The position numbers and the translations under genes are program-made. 64,000 nt of DNA. It comes from Lytechinus variegatus. Taxonomy: Eukaryota; Echinodermata; Echinoidea; Temnopleuroida; Toxopneustidae. Shown one piece after another: positions 12,987 to 25,720 of the stretch. The stretch is from NCBI RefSeq assembly GCF_018143015.1, contig NC_054746.1, forward strand, positions 16,545,532 through 16,609,531, written 5' to 3'. Each line of letters opens with the position of its first letter. Positions within the stretch are counted from its first letter, which is position 1. The notes below the pieces were generated by a model. It saw only the letters and a program-made list of their open reading frames with translations, searched no databases and had not been told where the DNA came from.

Positions 12987-13007
12987 CCTTGTTAGCATGC
13001 TTACAAT

Positions 13008-13390
13008 TCATCCAATAGCCAACTCGTCTACTATCATTCGGTCTACCATCATTTTGTCTACTCACCACATGGTCTACTTTCATTTAGTCTAATGCCATTC
13101 AATCTAATAACCAGTTGGTCCAATAGCCATTTAGTCCATATACCATTTGGTCTCATTGAACAAAGTTTTCAATTGTGCAAAGTGAATGAAAATGAAATGG
13201 GTTCTAGACCAACTGGTTACGAGACGAAATAGTGATTAGACAAAGTGATGATTGGACCAAATGGTTAATGGACCACATGAGTATTAGAAGAAATGTCGAT
13301 GGACAAAATGGCATTAGACTAAATGAAAGTAGACAATGTGTCGAGTGGACAAATTGGCAGAAAAGACGAATTGGTAATTTACCAATATAA
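13008..13390. repeat. Foldback element of 'atttggtcta' phrases
   Basis: The left half consists of diverged short phrases of the form 'catTTnGTCTAnta'. After about 13,190 the same phrases run in inverted form ('tagacaaaatg', 'gaccaaatgg'), so the strand can fold on itself. 'tactttcatttagtctaatg' near 13,076 recurs inverted near 13,311-13,330. No reading frame. It begins within about 15 bp of the target duplication of the element to its left. Confidence 0.6.
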
Positions 13391-13889
13391 CATGAATTTC
13401 AATGTCAAACAACATTGATTGATTTCTCCATGAAAATGTGGAATTGACATTGTTGTAACCTATTTGTGGTCCGGAAATATGGCATGAATTCATATTGATA
13501 TCGTGATTCAATGAAGAGTTATTTTAACAACTTCTGAAGGTTTCCATAACAAAATATAAATCAATGTGGAGGTTTTACCCTACAGTTGACAAAATACTCT
13601 TGTGGGCTTCAAGTTACAAGAATGTTTGGTCCAGAAAAGGACCACCCAATCAAACATTTCAATAAGTACCCTTGCCATCTTCAGAACATGCAGTTTTTCA
13701 TTTTGCTTGTATACCTTTGTATCTGGGTGGACTCCCCCTTTCAGTATGACTAACAAGGAAATATGTGCACACATGACCTTGGAATTGATACAAGACCTTC
13801 AATGAGACTCCTCAATGTAACTTCCTCAAAGTATAACACCCTTTCTTGATAGAACAGTCAATATTGCTCTGTGCAAACTAAACAGATGG
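13391..13889. other. Downstream flank of EIF1AD
   Basis: Ordinary mixed sequence that should contain the 3' UTR of the minus-strand gene. I saw no canonical AATAAA on that strand close to the stop. Confidence 0.35.
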
Positions 13890-16632
13890 CTATCGGTCTG
13901 CACTATGATCCTCATCTGTTACCTCTTGAACCTCCCCCTCACAATCGTCTTCCTCCTCCTCCTCATAGTCTTCTTCTGAACTATCTGAATAATAATATGT
14001 AACCGTGGGTCTGTTTGTATTGACAAATAGGTCATCATCATTGTCTTCACTACTATATTCCTCTTCTTCATCAGAGATCCTGTTATCCTCCTCGACATCT
14101 CTGTCAGCTATGGATGCATCATTGAGCTGGTTGGTTAAGACCTCTACTTCAGTGCCTTCTGGGTTTTGATTCCTGATCTCACTGGCTCCTGTGTCAAAAC
14201 CTTGAGGCCTAGTAACACAATGAGAATCCAAAGATATAAAATTATGCAACTTATACTACCAGGACTCTGTTGCTTTGTGATATAGTTACCTAGGCTCTTT
14301 GGGGCATTCAGGGGCGAATTCACCCTGCACCCCGTTATTTTGCCCCTGAAAAGTCTATCCAGCATAAAACATATTATGGTAATTATGCAACTAATACTAT
14401 TGGTACATTGTTGCTTTGTGATATTGTATTACAGTTTACCCAGGGATCTTTTAGGCATTTCAGGGGCAAATTCACGCAGCACCCCAATATTATAACATCA
14501 CCAAAAACCTATATCTAGGAACCTTTTAAAAAATGTCAACCTTTGGGAGACTTGGTATAAGGGCATTATGTGTAAATTGCATATACCTACCACAGTTGTT
14601 CTTGCTTGATATATTTGATCTGCTTAGGGTAGAGAATTGCAACAATCTCAGCTTTCACTTTATCACCTTCTAGTATAGGGTCAGCAAGCACAAAGTCACC
14701 TACATGTAATCAAATAAAAAAAAAAAAAAACATTTATCATCAGTTTATGAATGCCCTCCTTGTGAACATGTTTGGTCTGTGAATATGCAGTTTAGTCATT
14801 TCAAGTGATAATGTCCATGCATGCAGGGCAAGTGCATTATCAATTGCAATATACTTTGCATTTTTGTAATATACATTATATTGTTTCTACAGGTTAACAT
14901 TTTGGGGAATATGACAGATATTGTATGAAAAGAGTTTTGCAAAGTGCTATTTTGTCTGATGAGGAGACATTCATGCCAATAATTTTCAACACTTAATCCA
15001 GAAAATCACTGATAGAATATTTCTTTTACCCCTTTTTATCCAGACATTTTTCCTAAACCTGGTTGGCATACTGATCAGGAATTTATCTCCTTCAGATGTC
15101 TGGGCTTCATGAAGATTGTTTCCTCTTCCTCCAAGTATCTGCAAAAGCAAATCACAAATGATTAAATTAAATTGAGTGAATTTTTTTCAAACAAGTTTGT
15201 AATTATTTTAACAGTAAAAAAAAAATATCAATTTAAAAGTTGAATACAGCTCATCTATTTATTGGTCACGTTTTAGAAATTCAACCACTTCCAAAAATGC
15301 ATCACTTAAAGCTTTTTCCAACTTGATATCAACTGTGACCTGCCTGCCACCCCAACACCACCAACAAAAAATTGCCCCTAATGAATTTTTATATTATTAT
15401 TGAGCTTGAAAAAGCACATATGTACTAATTGTGGTAGTGGTTTCAAAACGAGTTCGAACAGAATCCAATGAAATTACCATCAGAGTTTTGTGTGTATAAA
15501 TACAAAAAATATGTGCCTGTGGAAGAAAATGCGTAATTGCTGAGAAATGAGCAAAATAAGCAAGGAATTCTAACAAATGTTGGGTATTCAAAGCAATATC
15601 AATAAACTCTCCCACATAGATTTTCTGAGTTCCTGTTAGTATTCTTAGTAATCATCAGAATTATCGATTTTGAGCTATTGATTTCATGATTTTCACAAAG
15701 ATAAGTTTACATTAAAGTACCTGGGTCCTGTTTCATAAAGATTTTTTTATAAATGCAGTTTCTACAACAAATTTACCATCAACCAATCAGATTAAAGGAT
15801 TTCAGTAGCTTTTAACTGTTAAATTGGAAATTTGTTATGGTAACAAGTTTTGTGAAACGGATTCCTGGGATGCGTTTCATGAAAGGACTTGTCGGACGTT
15901 TTATCCGACAAGTCCTGTTTTATCCGACAGTTACTATAGTAACAGTGCTTATCAACCAATCAGAATCCAGGAAAGTTGTCAGATCTGACAACTTGTCGGA
16001 CGAAAATATTGATGAAACGCCCCCTGGGGAGCGTTTCATGAAAGGACTTGTCAGACGTTTTATCCGACAAGTCCCATTTTATCCGACAGTTACCATAGGA
16101 ACAGTGCCTCTCAGCCAATCAGAATCAAGAAAAGATGTCAGATCTGACAACTTGTCAGACAAAAATGTTGATGAAACGGTCCCCAGATCTAGATGTAAGT
16201 CAGTGATAATATTTTGACAAATAAATTCGATTTAGAAGACCTTCTCGTGAAATAATTGCTGCAACTATCACCGTCTTTTACCAATAACTTTTAAGATGAA
16301 AATTGATCAATAACCAAAGAGGCAAAATAACTTTTTGATTGAATGTATCACTGAGTGCTCCAAAGCCTCCAAAGAATGAGAAAACAAGGTTTGACTTTGA
16401 AGTTTGGTGTTTACTCAAGCATGAGATGTGCTCACTGACTGAGCCATTTCATTAAAAAACTTCCATGGCCAAGCAGTGAAACTTCCAACTTAATCCAATC
16501 CAAGACCAAGTCCAGGCCAAGTGAAAGTTTACCTTACTTACTAACCTTCAAAATTTGTTGATTTTCCTCTGGCAAAATATAATCTTCCAGAACCTCTCTT
16601 GTTACATGTTTGCGTTTGGTAGCTTTTGACAT
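13890..16632 (-). CDS. EIF1AD: Probable RNA-binding protein EIF1AD (eIF1A domain-containing, haponin)
   Basis: Four exons join in frame: 16632-16546, 15138-15030, 14699-14591 and 14208-13890, giving 207 residues (the human protein is about 165). All introns are GT-AG. The N-terminus MSKATKRKHVTREVLEDYIL matches the family start. The S1/IF1-like OB fold spans about residues 20-101 and includes the blocks GGRGNNLHEAQTSEGDKFL, MPTRFRKNVWIKRGDF and LADPILEGDKVKAEI. The tail is acidic and disordered, with the conserved DDDLFVNTNRP near its centre and a Glu-rich run near the end. The family is eIF1A-like and mainly nuclear, with a role in RNA metabolism or stress response that is poorly defined. 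Relative to human the tail is longer. Intron 1 carries a MITE cluster and intron 3 a tandem duplication. Confidence 0.95.
14238..14490. repeat. Two-copy tandem duplication in EIF1AD intron 3
   Basis: A unit of about 140 bp beginning 'aattatgcaacttatacta' at 14,241 is repeated at 14,381 ('aattatgcaactaatacta'). Both copies run through 'ttgctttgtgatat' and 'cattcaggggc(g/a)aattcac'. The copies differ by scattered substitutions, so the duplication is not recent. Confidence 0.7.
15725..16187. repeat. Tandem cluster of a 160-bp palindromic MITE (family H) in EIF1AD intron 1
   Basis: Two close head-to-tail copies, 15,868-16,024 and 16,026-16,185, each open with GCGTTTCATGAAAGGACTTG and close with GATGAAACGCCCC or a near match. 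Each contains 'ccaatcagaatc' and inverted 'tgtcggac'/'gtccgaca' pieces. A third, more diverged relative (gtttcata...tgtgaaac) precedes them from 15,725. A reversed single copy lies at 62,581-62,737. Confidence 0.75.
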
Positions 16633-17500
16633 TGTGAATGTGATCTGGGATTGTTTTAATTTAAATTTACAAATGACTCAATGACAAATTATTTTTGCTG
16701 ACTAGTGCCTGGCTTGATCATTGATGGAGTAGATTTTACGCCTGTATGGTACACCGAATTAGATCCTGCGTCTTTTCTGTAGGGTCTACACTATACAGCC
16801 AAGGGCCAAAGACAGCAAAGCGAATTAGCACACCAAAAAGATGTGGCTGAGTTCAATGCACACAACCTGGCTGGACGGACAGCCGGCAGCTCCTCCCAGT
16901 TTTATTGCACACTTCGATCGACTGCGACTTGCGAGTAATGTCGTAATACTGAAGCCTTATTTATTAAACAGTTCGGCGAATTCTATTTAGAGTTGGAATA
17001 AACAATCCTCTCGAAGGACTTTCCGCCGACTGTAATTCTTTAAGCCGCCATGATCGCGTCAGTATGCCAATATTAAGAAAACTGACAAAGAAAATATGAA
17101 AAATAAGTTGAAACTTCGGAGAGAGTACAACGATCTGACTTTGATTCTGCCATTTCCATTTCTACAGTAATTATAACTCTTCGTCCATCAGAAATATCGT
17201 ATCAAGAATTCGTCCCACCTTTTGCAATACGGTAAAGCTTGTGTTATCTAGTCGTCGGATCGATATTGCACTTTTGCTTTCAATCAGACTTAAATGAGAC
17301 AAATCAATGCAAGATGTAGAGTTCATATATGTATATATTTATTAAAGATGATAACTAGATGATGATGACAAATACATCACATGAGTAAGTCTGATGGTGA
17401 CTATGTCTGAAGATAAATCAGCTTTTTCTCTCAGCTGGTGGCCTCAAGAAAAAGCTGATAACTAACATTAGAGACATTGACAATCTAAAGTAGCGCAGCT
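16633..17500 (-). promoter_or_regulatory. EIF1AD upstream region
   Basis: The sequence just upstream of the EIF1AD start must hold its 5' UTR and promoter. It is less AT-rich than the flanks, with several CpG-containing stretches between about 16,740 and 17,060. No TATA box or other defined element can be assigned. The part beyond about 17,300 shows nothing recognisable. Confidence 0.35.
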
Positions 17501-20500
17501 CCTTTCCATTTAAGTGGAGTATAGGGTTACCTTATTTTAGGCCCTTTGGCGATAACTCTTAATTCTTTTACCATTTGTTTTCATTTATTTTTCACACCTC
17601 AGAATAGATGTGTAGGTAGTCTTTTATTTTCTTCTATGCTATATTTTGTATGTTATGCTGTATCTTTTCTTTCCTTTCCTTTCTTTTTTCCCATCTTTGT
17701 GAGCACATCAACTGTTGTAAATGTTTTACCTTGTATGAGGAAGAGAATTATTTTGAATTGTGTATCACGTTTTGTTGACTGCATGGTCGCACATTACTTT
17801 GAACATTATTCCTTTCAATATAATGGTTGAAAATGAAAGAAACATAAGTGAATTTTTTGAGTTAAACACAAACGCTTTCTTGCATTTTGATGATGAGCAT
17901 AATGAGGTATCTCCAAACTACAAGTATTTTGCTGAAAATGAGTTTTTTACCAGCATCAAGGGTGAACCTGAAAATCAGGCACTTACTCTTATCCACATGA
18001 ATGTGCGTAGCATGTGCAGGAATTTTGATCTCTTTAGTGTCTTTGCAAATCAACTTAATACCTCCCCTATAGGTATCACTGAGACCTGGTTTTCTCCAGA
18101 CACACTCACAAGTCTGTATAATATTCCTGGTTTTAGTTTAGTTACTAATAACAGGGATAAGAAAAGAGGTGGTGTTTGGCTGTCTATGTCCCATCCAGAT
18201 TTGATTTTAACATTTGTCCAGATATCACTATTATGAATGAGAGTTTAGAAACTTTATTTGTTGAGCTATTACTTCCAGCTAGGCAGGAAAAATGTTATTA
18301 TAGGAGTTATTTATAGGCCTCCTCATGGTAATCTGAAGTCATTTTCCGAACAGATGCAGTCAATAATTACTAACAATGTAATGAACAATAAATGTGTGTT
18401 TTTAATGGGAGATTTTAATATTAATTTGCTTAACTGCAATTCAGATGATAAGGCTAATGAAATTGTGAATATGTTTATGTCATCCTCAGTTTTGTTCCAC
18501 TGATTACTAAACCAACAAGACTAACAAACACGTCTGCTACCCTTATCGATAACATTTTCTGCAATGTTCATCCTTTACCAGAATCTGGTATAGTCATTTC
18601 TGATCTTTCAGATCATTTTCCTGTATATTGTAGAATGGCTTTGCTTATGCGTCCATTTATTGATACTACAAATAAACGGTCTCGGGTAAATAGCCCTGAA
18701 AACATTGCCAAGTTTAAGAATGCTTTTATGGCAACTACATGGGATGATGTCCTCTCAGATCATGATGTAGATAGTTCATTTAATACTTTTTTTGATAAAT
18801 TCATGCTATTGTATAATGATAATGTCCCATTTCGACCTGTGGACCGTCCTAGTCATAAGAAATTGCCTAAAATGCCATGGATTACGAATTCTTTACTGAG
18901 ATCAATTAATAAGAAAAATAGACTTTCACAAATATAAAGTTAGTAAATGTGAAAATTCACGAAGAAAATATTCCAGTAATAGAAATATCCTCACTTCACT
19001 ATTGCGCACTGCTAAACAAGAATATTATGCTAATCGATTAAAGGTTGCGTGTAATGACATTAAGGCGACATGGAAGGTCATTAATAGCTTATTCAAAGGA
19101 AAGCAAAAAGTATCCAATATAAATGAGTTGGAGGTTGATGGCAACTTGATCAATGATCAAAAGATTATTGTGGAGAAATTTAATACTTATTTTTGTAATA
19201 TTGGCCCTAATTTGTCAAGGGAAATACCAGACTTTCAACAACACTTTCGTCATTATCTTAAGTCACCAAACAAGCAAAGTATTTTCCTTCTGTCCATAAA
19301 AGAGAAGGTACTTCTTGATTTAATAGGTGCCTTAAAGAAAGGGAAAAGCCCAGGGTGTGATAGTATTGGAAATGGTTTAATTAAGGATGTTGTTGATGGC
19401 ATATTGAAACCTCTTGCTCACATCTTTAACCTGTCTTTGTTAAATGGGGCTGTGCCTTTGAGGATGAAAATTGCCAAAGTAGTGCCTGTATTTAAAAAAG
19501 GGAATGCAAAATTATTCACAAATTATCGTCCAATTTCTCTATTAACAACATTTTCTAAGCTTTTGGAAAAGCTAGTATACATACGAACTGTAAAGTTTTT
19601 GAATGAGAGTAAGGTGTTCTCTCAATTCCAATTCGGTTTCAGAGAAAAACATACCACAAGCCACGCTGTTTTGCATTTTGTTAATAAAATTGCAAATGCC
19701 CTTGATAACCACACCCACACGATTGGAATTTTTCTGGACTACTCTAAGGCATTTGATACTGTAGATCATAATATTCTGTTGAGTAAACTGGAATATTACG
19801 GAATGAGAGGCACAGCCCTTAACTGGTTCAGAAGTTATTTGGCAGGGAGGAAACAGTTTGTTTCTTTAAATGGTGTGGATTCGGAATTGCATAGTGTAAC
19901 ATGTGGTGTCCCTCAGGGATCACTTTTAGGACCCCTCTTGTTTATATTGTATATTAATGACTTCCAGTATTCATCTAAACTGCTATCTTTTTTACTTTTT
20001 GCAGATGATTCCAATATATTTTTTTCCCATAAAGATCCTCAATATCTCCTGAATACCGTCAATATTGAGTTGCAAAAAGTAACAACCTGGATTCATGCAA
20101 ACAAATTGTCCCTCAATCTCAAGAAGACTAATTACATGTTTTTTAGCAACACAATCAAAACTCTGCCTGGTGATATCTCTTTTGATGGTGTATTAATTGA
20201 CAGAGTGGTTACAACTAAATTTCTTGGTCTTCATATTGATGAGAATCTAAACTGGAAAACCCATATCAACATATTATGTAAGCTGTTGTCAAAGAATGTA
20301 GGTGTTCTAAACAGGCTTAAATTGTATCTCCCAACACATATTCTGAAAATTATATATTCAACTTTGATTCTTCCTTACATAAATTATGGGATCCTTGCAT
20401 GGGGTAACTCTCTTAAGACACAGCTGAATAAATTATTTCTGGTCCAAAAGAGAGCTATACGAGCGGTTAGTAATGCTGACTTTCTAGCTCACACTTCTCC

Positions 20501-20549
20501 TTTGTTTTATGAACATCATGTTTTGAAGTTGGAAGATGTTTATCTTCTG

Positions 20550-21324
<775 letters not shown>

Positions 21325-22157
21325 ATCTTCTGCAGTTGGGGTCGCTCATGTATAATTTTCATAGAGGTGATTTGCCATTGACGTTAACACATTTATTTCA
21401 TAGGAACAACCAATTTCATAATTACCCGACAAGAAATGCTACTGCACTGCGTATTCCTCATGCAAGGACAATGTTTGCTCAGAAAACACTGATCTGTACA
21501 GGGCCAAAGTTATGGAATTCTTTGAACTCCAACATTACCGGGTCTGTTAGTATTTCTGTTTTTAAAAGGAAATTGAAACTTTTATTTTTGAATAAGTACA
21601 TTTATGATGTATAATTGTTCTTTTAAATACATGCAGAACTATGTGATTAGCAATATCAATTCTGTAAAATGTCTTGACCAACTGGTACATGTGCTCCTAT
21701 CATTAAGTACTAGTAGTCATTTCAATTGTATTTTTGTTACAAATCTCTTATCTCTTGCCATTTTCTATCTTGTAACTTCGTGCTCCCCCCTGTTTTTCTA
21801 TCTTTTTGTCTATCTATCTATTTTTTTTATATACCTACTTTTTTCAACATATCCATTATTTTTCTGTAAATAGTTTTTAACCACATATGTATCCCTGTAT
21901 TTTTTATTTTTTTTTAGTATTATCAACCAGTTTAGCTAGAATCAAATAATGTATTGTTTCAATACTGAGGGACCGTATAACAAGCCTGGCTTCCAAAGGT
22001 CTCCTCGTCTTCCTCGTCTTTATATTACTTTCCTTTAATTATCGATGTTTGTTGCTTTTTAACGTTTTAGACATATGTGTTAGCATATTATTGTACAAGT
22101 ATCTTGTTATATGTTACTTTTTCGAGGAGGATCAATAAAGTTCATTCATTCATTCAT

Positions 22158-22490
22158 AAATATAATTAACTCCGCAATCTGAACTATCTTCTGTAGCTCT
22201 ATCTTAACCATTCTCTAATCTCCAATATATTTTCTCTTAAAACTCTATTCTCTAACCAATCTCTATTCTGCAATCTGATTTGAGTTGTTTTTGTTGTTGT
22301 TGTTATTTTTTACAGGCAAACTATTCAGAAGCGAACCTAAGGGATGGTCAAGACTCTTATAGCCAAACATGGTCACCTTGGATTTATAACATGTACTTCG
22401 AATCATAAACTGCATTGTAAGTGATTATTAAATACCAGTGTTATGTGATTTTGAACTGCAAAACAAGCCATGTCGTGTTCGGGACCGGTA

Positions 22491-22565
<75 letters not shown>

Positions 22566-22912
22566 AGAAAAAACGGTGCCATGCGAAAACTTTGAAACTA
22601 AAGAAAAAAATACATACATACATAAAGAAAGAAAGAAAGAAAGAAAGAAAAAAAAATGAAAGAAAGAAAGAAAGGACTGAGGAAGGAAGGAAGGAAGTGA
22701 TCAGGAATTGGAGGGGAAAAAGGGAAAGGCCGAGGGAAAAAAAGAAACAGAAGGTAAAAGAGAGGAAAACTAAGAAAAGAATATGCAAAAAGAACATCCC
22801 GAATACTAATGAATTAATGAGAAAAGGGAAAATGAATAGAAAGGTCGCAAAATGGAACGAGACCTTATGCGGGAAAGGGAAAAGAAAATGGACAAAAAGA
22901 AACGGGATATAA
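22158..22912. repeat. Low-complexity stretch: (AT)n and purine-rich GAAA/GGAA tract
   Basis: From 22,158 to 22,490 nothing beyond CT-rich simple sequence is seen. A pure AT run spans about 22,494-22,561. From 22,620 a (GAAA)n then (GGAA)n purine tract continues to about 22,900. Lysine/arginine-rich frames across it are composition artefacts. Confidence 0.85.
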
Positions 22913-23308
22913 GAGCTCGCTCGTGATGCAAATTTCCCCACATTTCCCACGTTGTGCCCCTCAAAATGTTTGGTTATGCCATTGCATTGAAGTGATGTGT
23001 TTTGTAAAACCTAGATTCATTTTCAGTCACAATATGATTGTGATTGAAATAGGTTTCATGTAATGGCTGAATCTCAAAAGGTTCTGGGGGTTCCGCTCCC
23101 GGACCCAACCAACATGACACTGGCATAAAAATGGAAGGCGTGCGGGACATGGCAAAAATTGCTATACGACCAAGAATAAAAGGAGAAATGAAAGAAATGG
23201 ACAGCTATATAGGAAAGAGATAATGTATTTTTAAATGAATTTGTCAAAATCTATCACTAATTTGTAAAAAAGTATATAAAAAAATCTCTCTCGCTTCGCT
23301 CCCCGGGA
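22913..23308. other. Repeat-derived flank with GC-rich motif
   Basis: It contains 'gggggttccgctcccggaccc' (about 23,088) and 'ctctcgcttcgctccccgg' (about 23,287), typical of the GC-motif elements nearby. No clean ends and no gene. Confidence 0.4.
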
Positions 23309-24114
23309 CAGTGGCGTAACTACGGGGGGGGGCATGGGGGGCACGTGCCCCCCCCCAATCGGCAGACCCCCCCCCCAGAAAAAAAAACAGGGAAAGGGAG
23401 TAAAAGAGGGAGAGAGGAAGAGAAACGTAATGGGAAAGAAGAAATTATTGTTAATGTTATATTATATCATAATCATGTTATATTACATATCAGATTTTTT
23501 TTCACAATTTTATGAAAAATAATTTGATTATAGGGCCTATGTCTTCATTGTTCCCGGTGCTCGCATTGTCTGTTAAACTTTAACGAGATCCTGTTGTGCT
23601 AAAACTTCCCGTTTTCACGCACTTCGAGTTATTATTGTTTTATGTACAATGGTATGGTTCTTTTTCATGACTACTTAAAGTGATTGCCACATATTTTAGG
23701 TCTTAGTATAAAACATTTCTTGTCCGTGCTTATGTTTGCATTAGTGGATTGGTGAGATATGTCTGCTCTCCATGAATTCCTAGAATCCTTAAAATGTCCC
23801 GCATCATGATTACAGAAAGTTGATTATAATGTACCTTTTTAGGTCTGAATATCAAAAATTTTAAGCTCGCGCTCGCATTATTTGATCAGTGACATACACA
23901 TCTGTTTAATATTATGGCAATGTCCACAAAAATTTGGAGTCATTCGTGAGCGCGCTTCGCGCGCTCAGTTGCCAGGTATATACCTAATAGACACATTTAA
24001 TGTGTCTATTAGGTATATACCTGGCAACTGAGCGCGCGAAGCGCGCTCACGAATGACTCCAAATTTTTGCTGGTGCCCCCCCCCCCCCATGCCGTGACCC
24101 ACGGTACGCCACTG
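23309..24114. mobile_element. hAT-like non-autonomous element with CAGTGGCGTA ends
   Basis: The left end CAGTGGCGTAACTACGG (23,309) and right end TACGCCACTG (24,105-24,114) are inverted. Each is followed inward by a G- or C-run. The interior contains a GC-rich motif at about 23,862-23,880 and the perfect palindrome at 23,927-24,069. No matching 8-bp flank was found, so the insertion is either old or chimeric. A further GC-motif stretch continues to about 24,336. Confidence 0.55.
23927..24069. repeat. Perfect 143-bp palindrome
   Basis: Two 71-base arms read as exact inverse copies about a single central base at 23,998. Each arm contains a GAGCGCGCTTCGCGCGCTC core and 'caggtatatacct'. The flanks outside the arms do not match each other. 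A related single arm ('ctcgcaactgagcgcgcttcgcgcgctcac', quoted in part: GAGCGCGCTTCGCGCGCTCA) occurs at about 24,283. Confidence 0.9.
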
Positions 24115-24346
24115 GAGACAGGTATGGAACATGATAACAAAAAACTTGCTTATAATGTCCCTTTCTAGGTCTGGATGTAAAAAAATGTCAGCTCGCACTT
24201 CGCGCTCGCATGATCAGTGAGATACATATTCGTTATTGCGCTGTCCTTAAAATGTCTTTTTTAGGTCAGTATACCTCGCAACTGAGCGCGCTTCGCGCGC
24301 TCACTAGGTGACTCAATTTTTTTTATGGTGCCCCCCCCCATGCATC
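24115..24346. other. GC-motif repeat remnant
   Basis: It carries 'cagctcgcacttcgcgctcgcat' (about 24,190) and the 'gagcgcgcttcgcgcgctcac' motif (about 24,283), followed by a C-run. It is part of the same composite repeat block. Confidence 0.45.
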
Positions 24347-24542
24347 GACATCATCGACTCTCTCATTTGGATGTAACTGGCTCGTTCATTATAACTATTT
24401 TGTTGAAAATAAGCGAAACTTTGAAATGTCATATTTTTCTTATTTTACATCCGATTTTGATGAAATTTTCAGCATTGTGCTTGTCTGATATTTCTCTATT
24501 GATTCAAATCAACATTTTTCTGAGGTGGACGTACTTGACCGT
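24347..24542. mobile_element. Family B MITE, right half
   Basis: It matches the right arm of the family B element at 43,160-43,357 almost base for base, from 'gacatcatcgactctctcat' to 'tgaggtggac'. The left arm is absent. Confidence 0.7.
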
Positions 24543-24656
24543 TAATGAGCCATCCCATGCTTTAAACTTTTCTAATCTTAATTGGCAGCCAGGACCGTAT
24601 TTTTTCGTCATTTGTTTTTTTTAATTCAGTATAATCATGAATAGGCCTATACCACC

Positions 24657-24886
24657 GGCATAGGCGGCGGAAGCGGGGGGACGTGTCCCCCCTAAATTTG
24701 AGGAGGGGGGGGGCGGTCTCCCCCTAAATTTGTTGTTGATGACCTTTTTTTTTTTTTTTTTTTTGCTTGTCAATTTATTTTCCTACGTCCCCCTAAAATT
24801 TTTGTGTTAAGAACCCTTTTCTTTTTTTTTGCTTGTCAAAATTTTTTTGGTTGTCCCCTCCTAAAATTTTTGGCTTCCGCCGCCAA
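24657..24886. mobile_element. Short palindromic element with GGCGGCGGAAGC ends
   Basis: 'AGGCGGCGGAAGC' at about 24,663 is inverted as 'GCTTCCGCCGCC' at about 24,873. Each is followed inward by 'ccccctaaattt' or its relatives, which recur about four times. No reading frame. Confidence 0.55.
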
Positions 24887-25720
24887 TGACCACCGGGGCC
24901 TATACCTCATTGTTCTATTTCACTTTCCGTCACTTTTCTCACCCTCCAGTTTTCCCGCCATAAATTCCTGTTCCATCATTGCCATCTCCTTTCGCTATTT
25001 CGAGATGACTTTTTCTTATAGGCCTACCTATCCTGTTTTCTTCCTTTTCCTTCCGATTTACTTTCTCCATTTCATCGGCTTTCCCCCCTCAATTCTTTCT
25101 CCCCCCTCCCTCTTTTTCTTCATTTTTCCTTTCTTAAATTCTGTCTTCTTTCCCCCAGTTTTTTTTCCCGGTGAGCTCCGCCGCCAGTACAGGGTGGGCA
25201 GACTACATGCCACCCCTGCCCCAACCCCGTGTTAATTGCGCCACTAAGCTCCCCTGAAACTTTTGGTCTCGAACCTTGCCTGTGGCCGTACTCGGCTTAG
25301 CCGAAATGTCGCGGAGAATGCACATAATGAACTCATCATACGCTAGCTATATACACGTGATGTACCTACCAGTACGGTACGGTTTACCGAAGATCATGCC
25401 AAAGATGCTCCGCGCTGGCCGGCCGACCTGGGACTGGGTAAGTGGTAAGTTAAGAAACACTTTATAAGAAAGACAAAGTCTGTAAAACCAAAGTTAATTG
25501 TTGCTCTTGGGTGGATCTAAATCTGGTATAAGTACATAAACTGAGCTTTGTTGATACCTGAAAATGCTGAAATCAAAGAAAGCTGAAAAAGATCACGCTG
25601 CTCTGCACTGATGACTGATCACCAACACACATAATAAGCACAGGTGGGACAATGTATTGTTATTGCCCGGAAAGGGATCCTACTATATAGTATAGACCCA
25701 GAGATGACAAGTTCAAAGAC
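24887..25720. other. Pyrimidine-rich tract, then a CpG-containing low-copy stretch
   Basis: 24,900-25,165 is C/T-rich simple sequence. 25,170-25,450 is richer in CpG than its surroundings and contains a good donor, GACTGG|GTAAGT at about 25,437. It could therefore be a non-coding first exon or promoter of a plus-strand transcript (NDUFAF1 lies 6 kb downstream), but nothing proves this. The remainder shows nothing. Confidence 0.25.

Noticed and set aside
17546-17830. 94-codon Phe-rich frame before the LINE endonuclease, considered as ORF1
   Set aside because: No zinc-knuckle, RRM or coiled-coil signature. More likely LINE 5' leader or flank.
22421-22950. Lysine/arginine-rich and Phe/Ser-rich frames of about 165 codons
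   Set aside because: They come from an AT microsatellite followed by a purine tract. The two frames are strand complements of simple sequence.
25276-25467. 63-codon frame in a CpG-bearing stretch
   Set aside because: It is open and ends near a good donor, but it has no recognisable domain or partner exon. Kept only as a possible non-coding exon.
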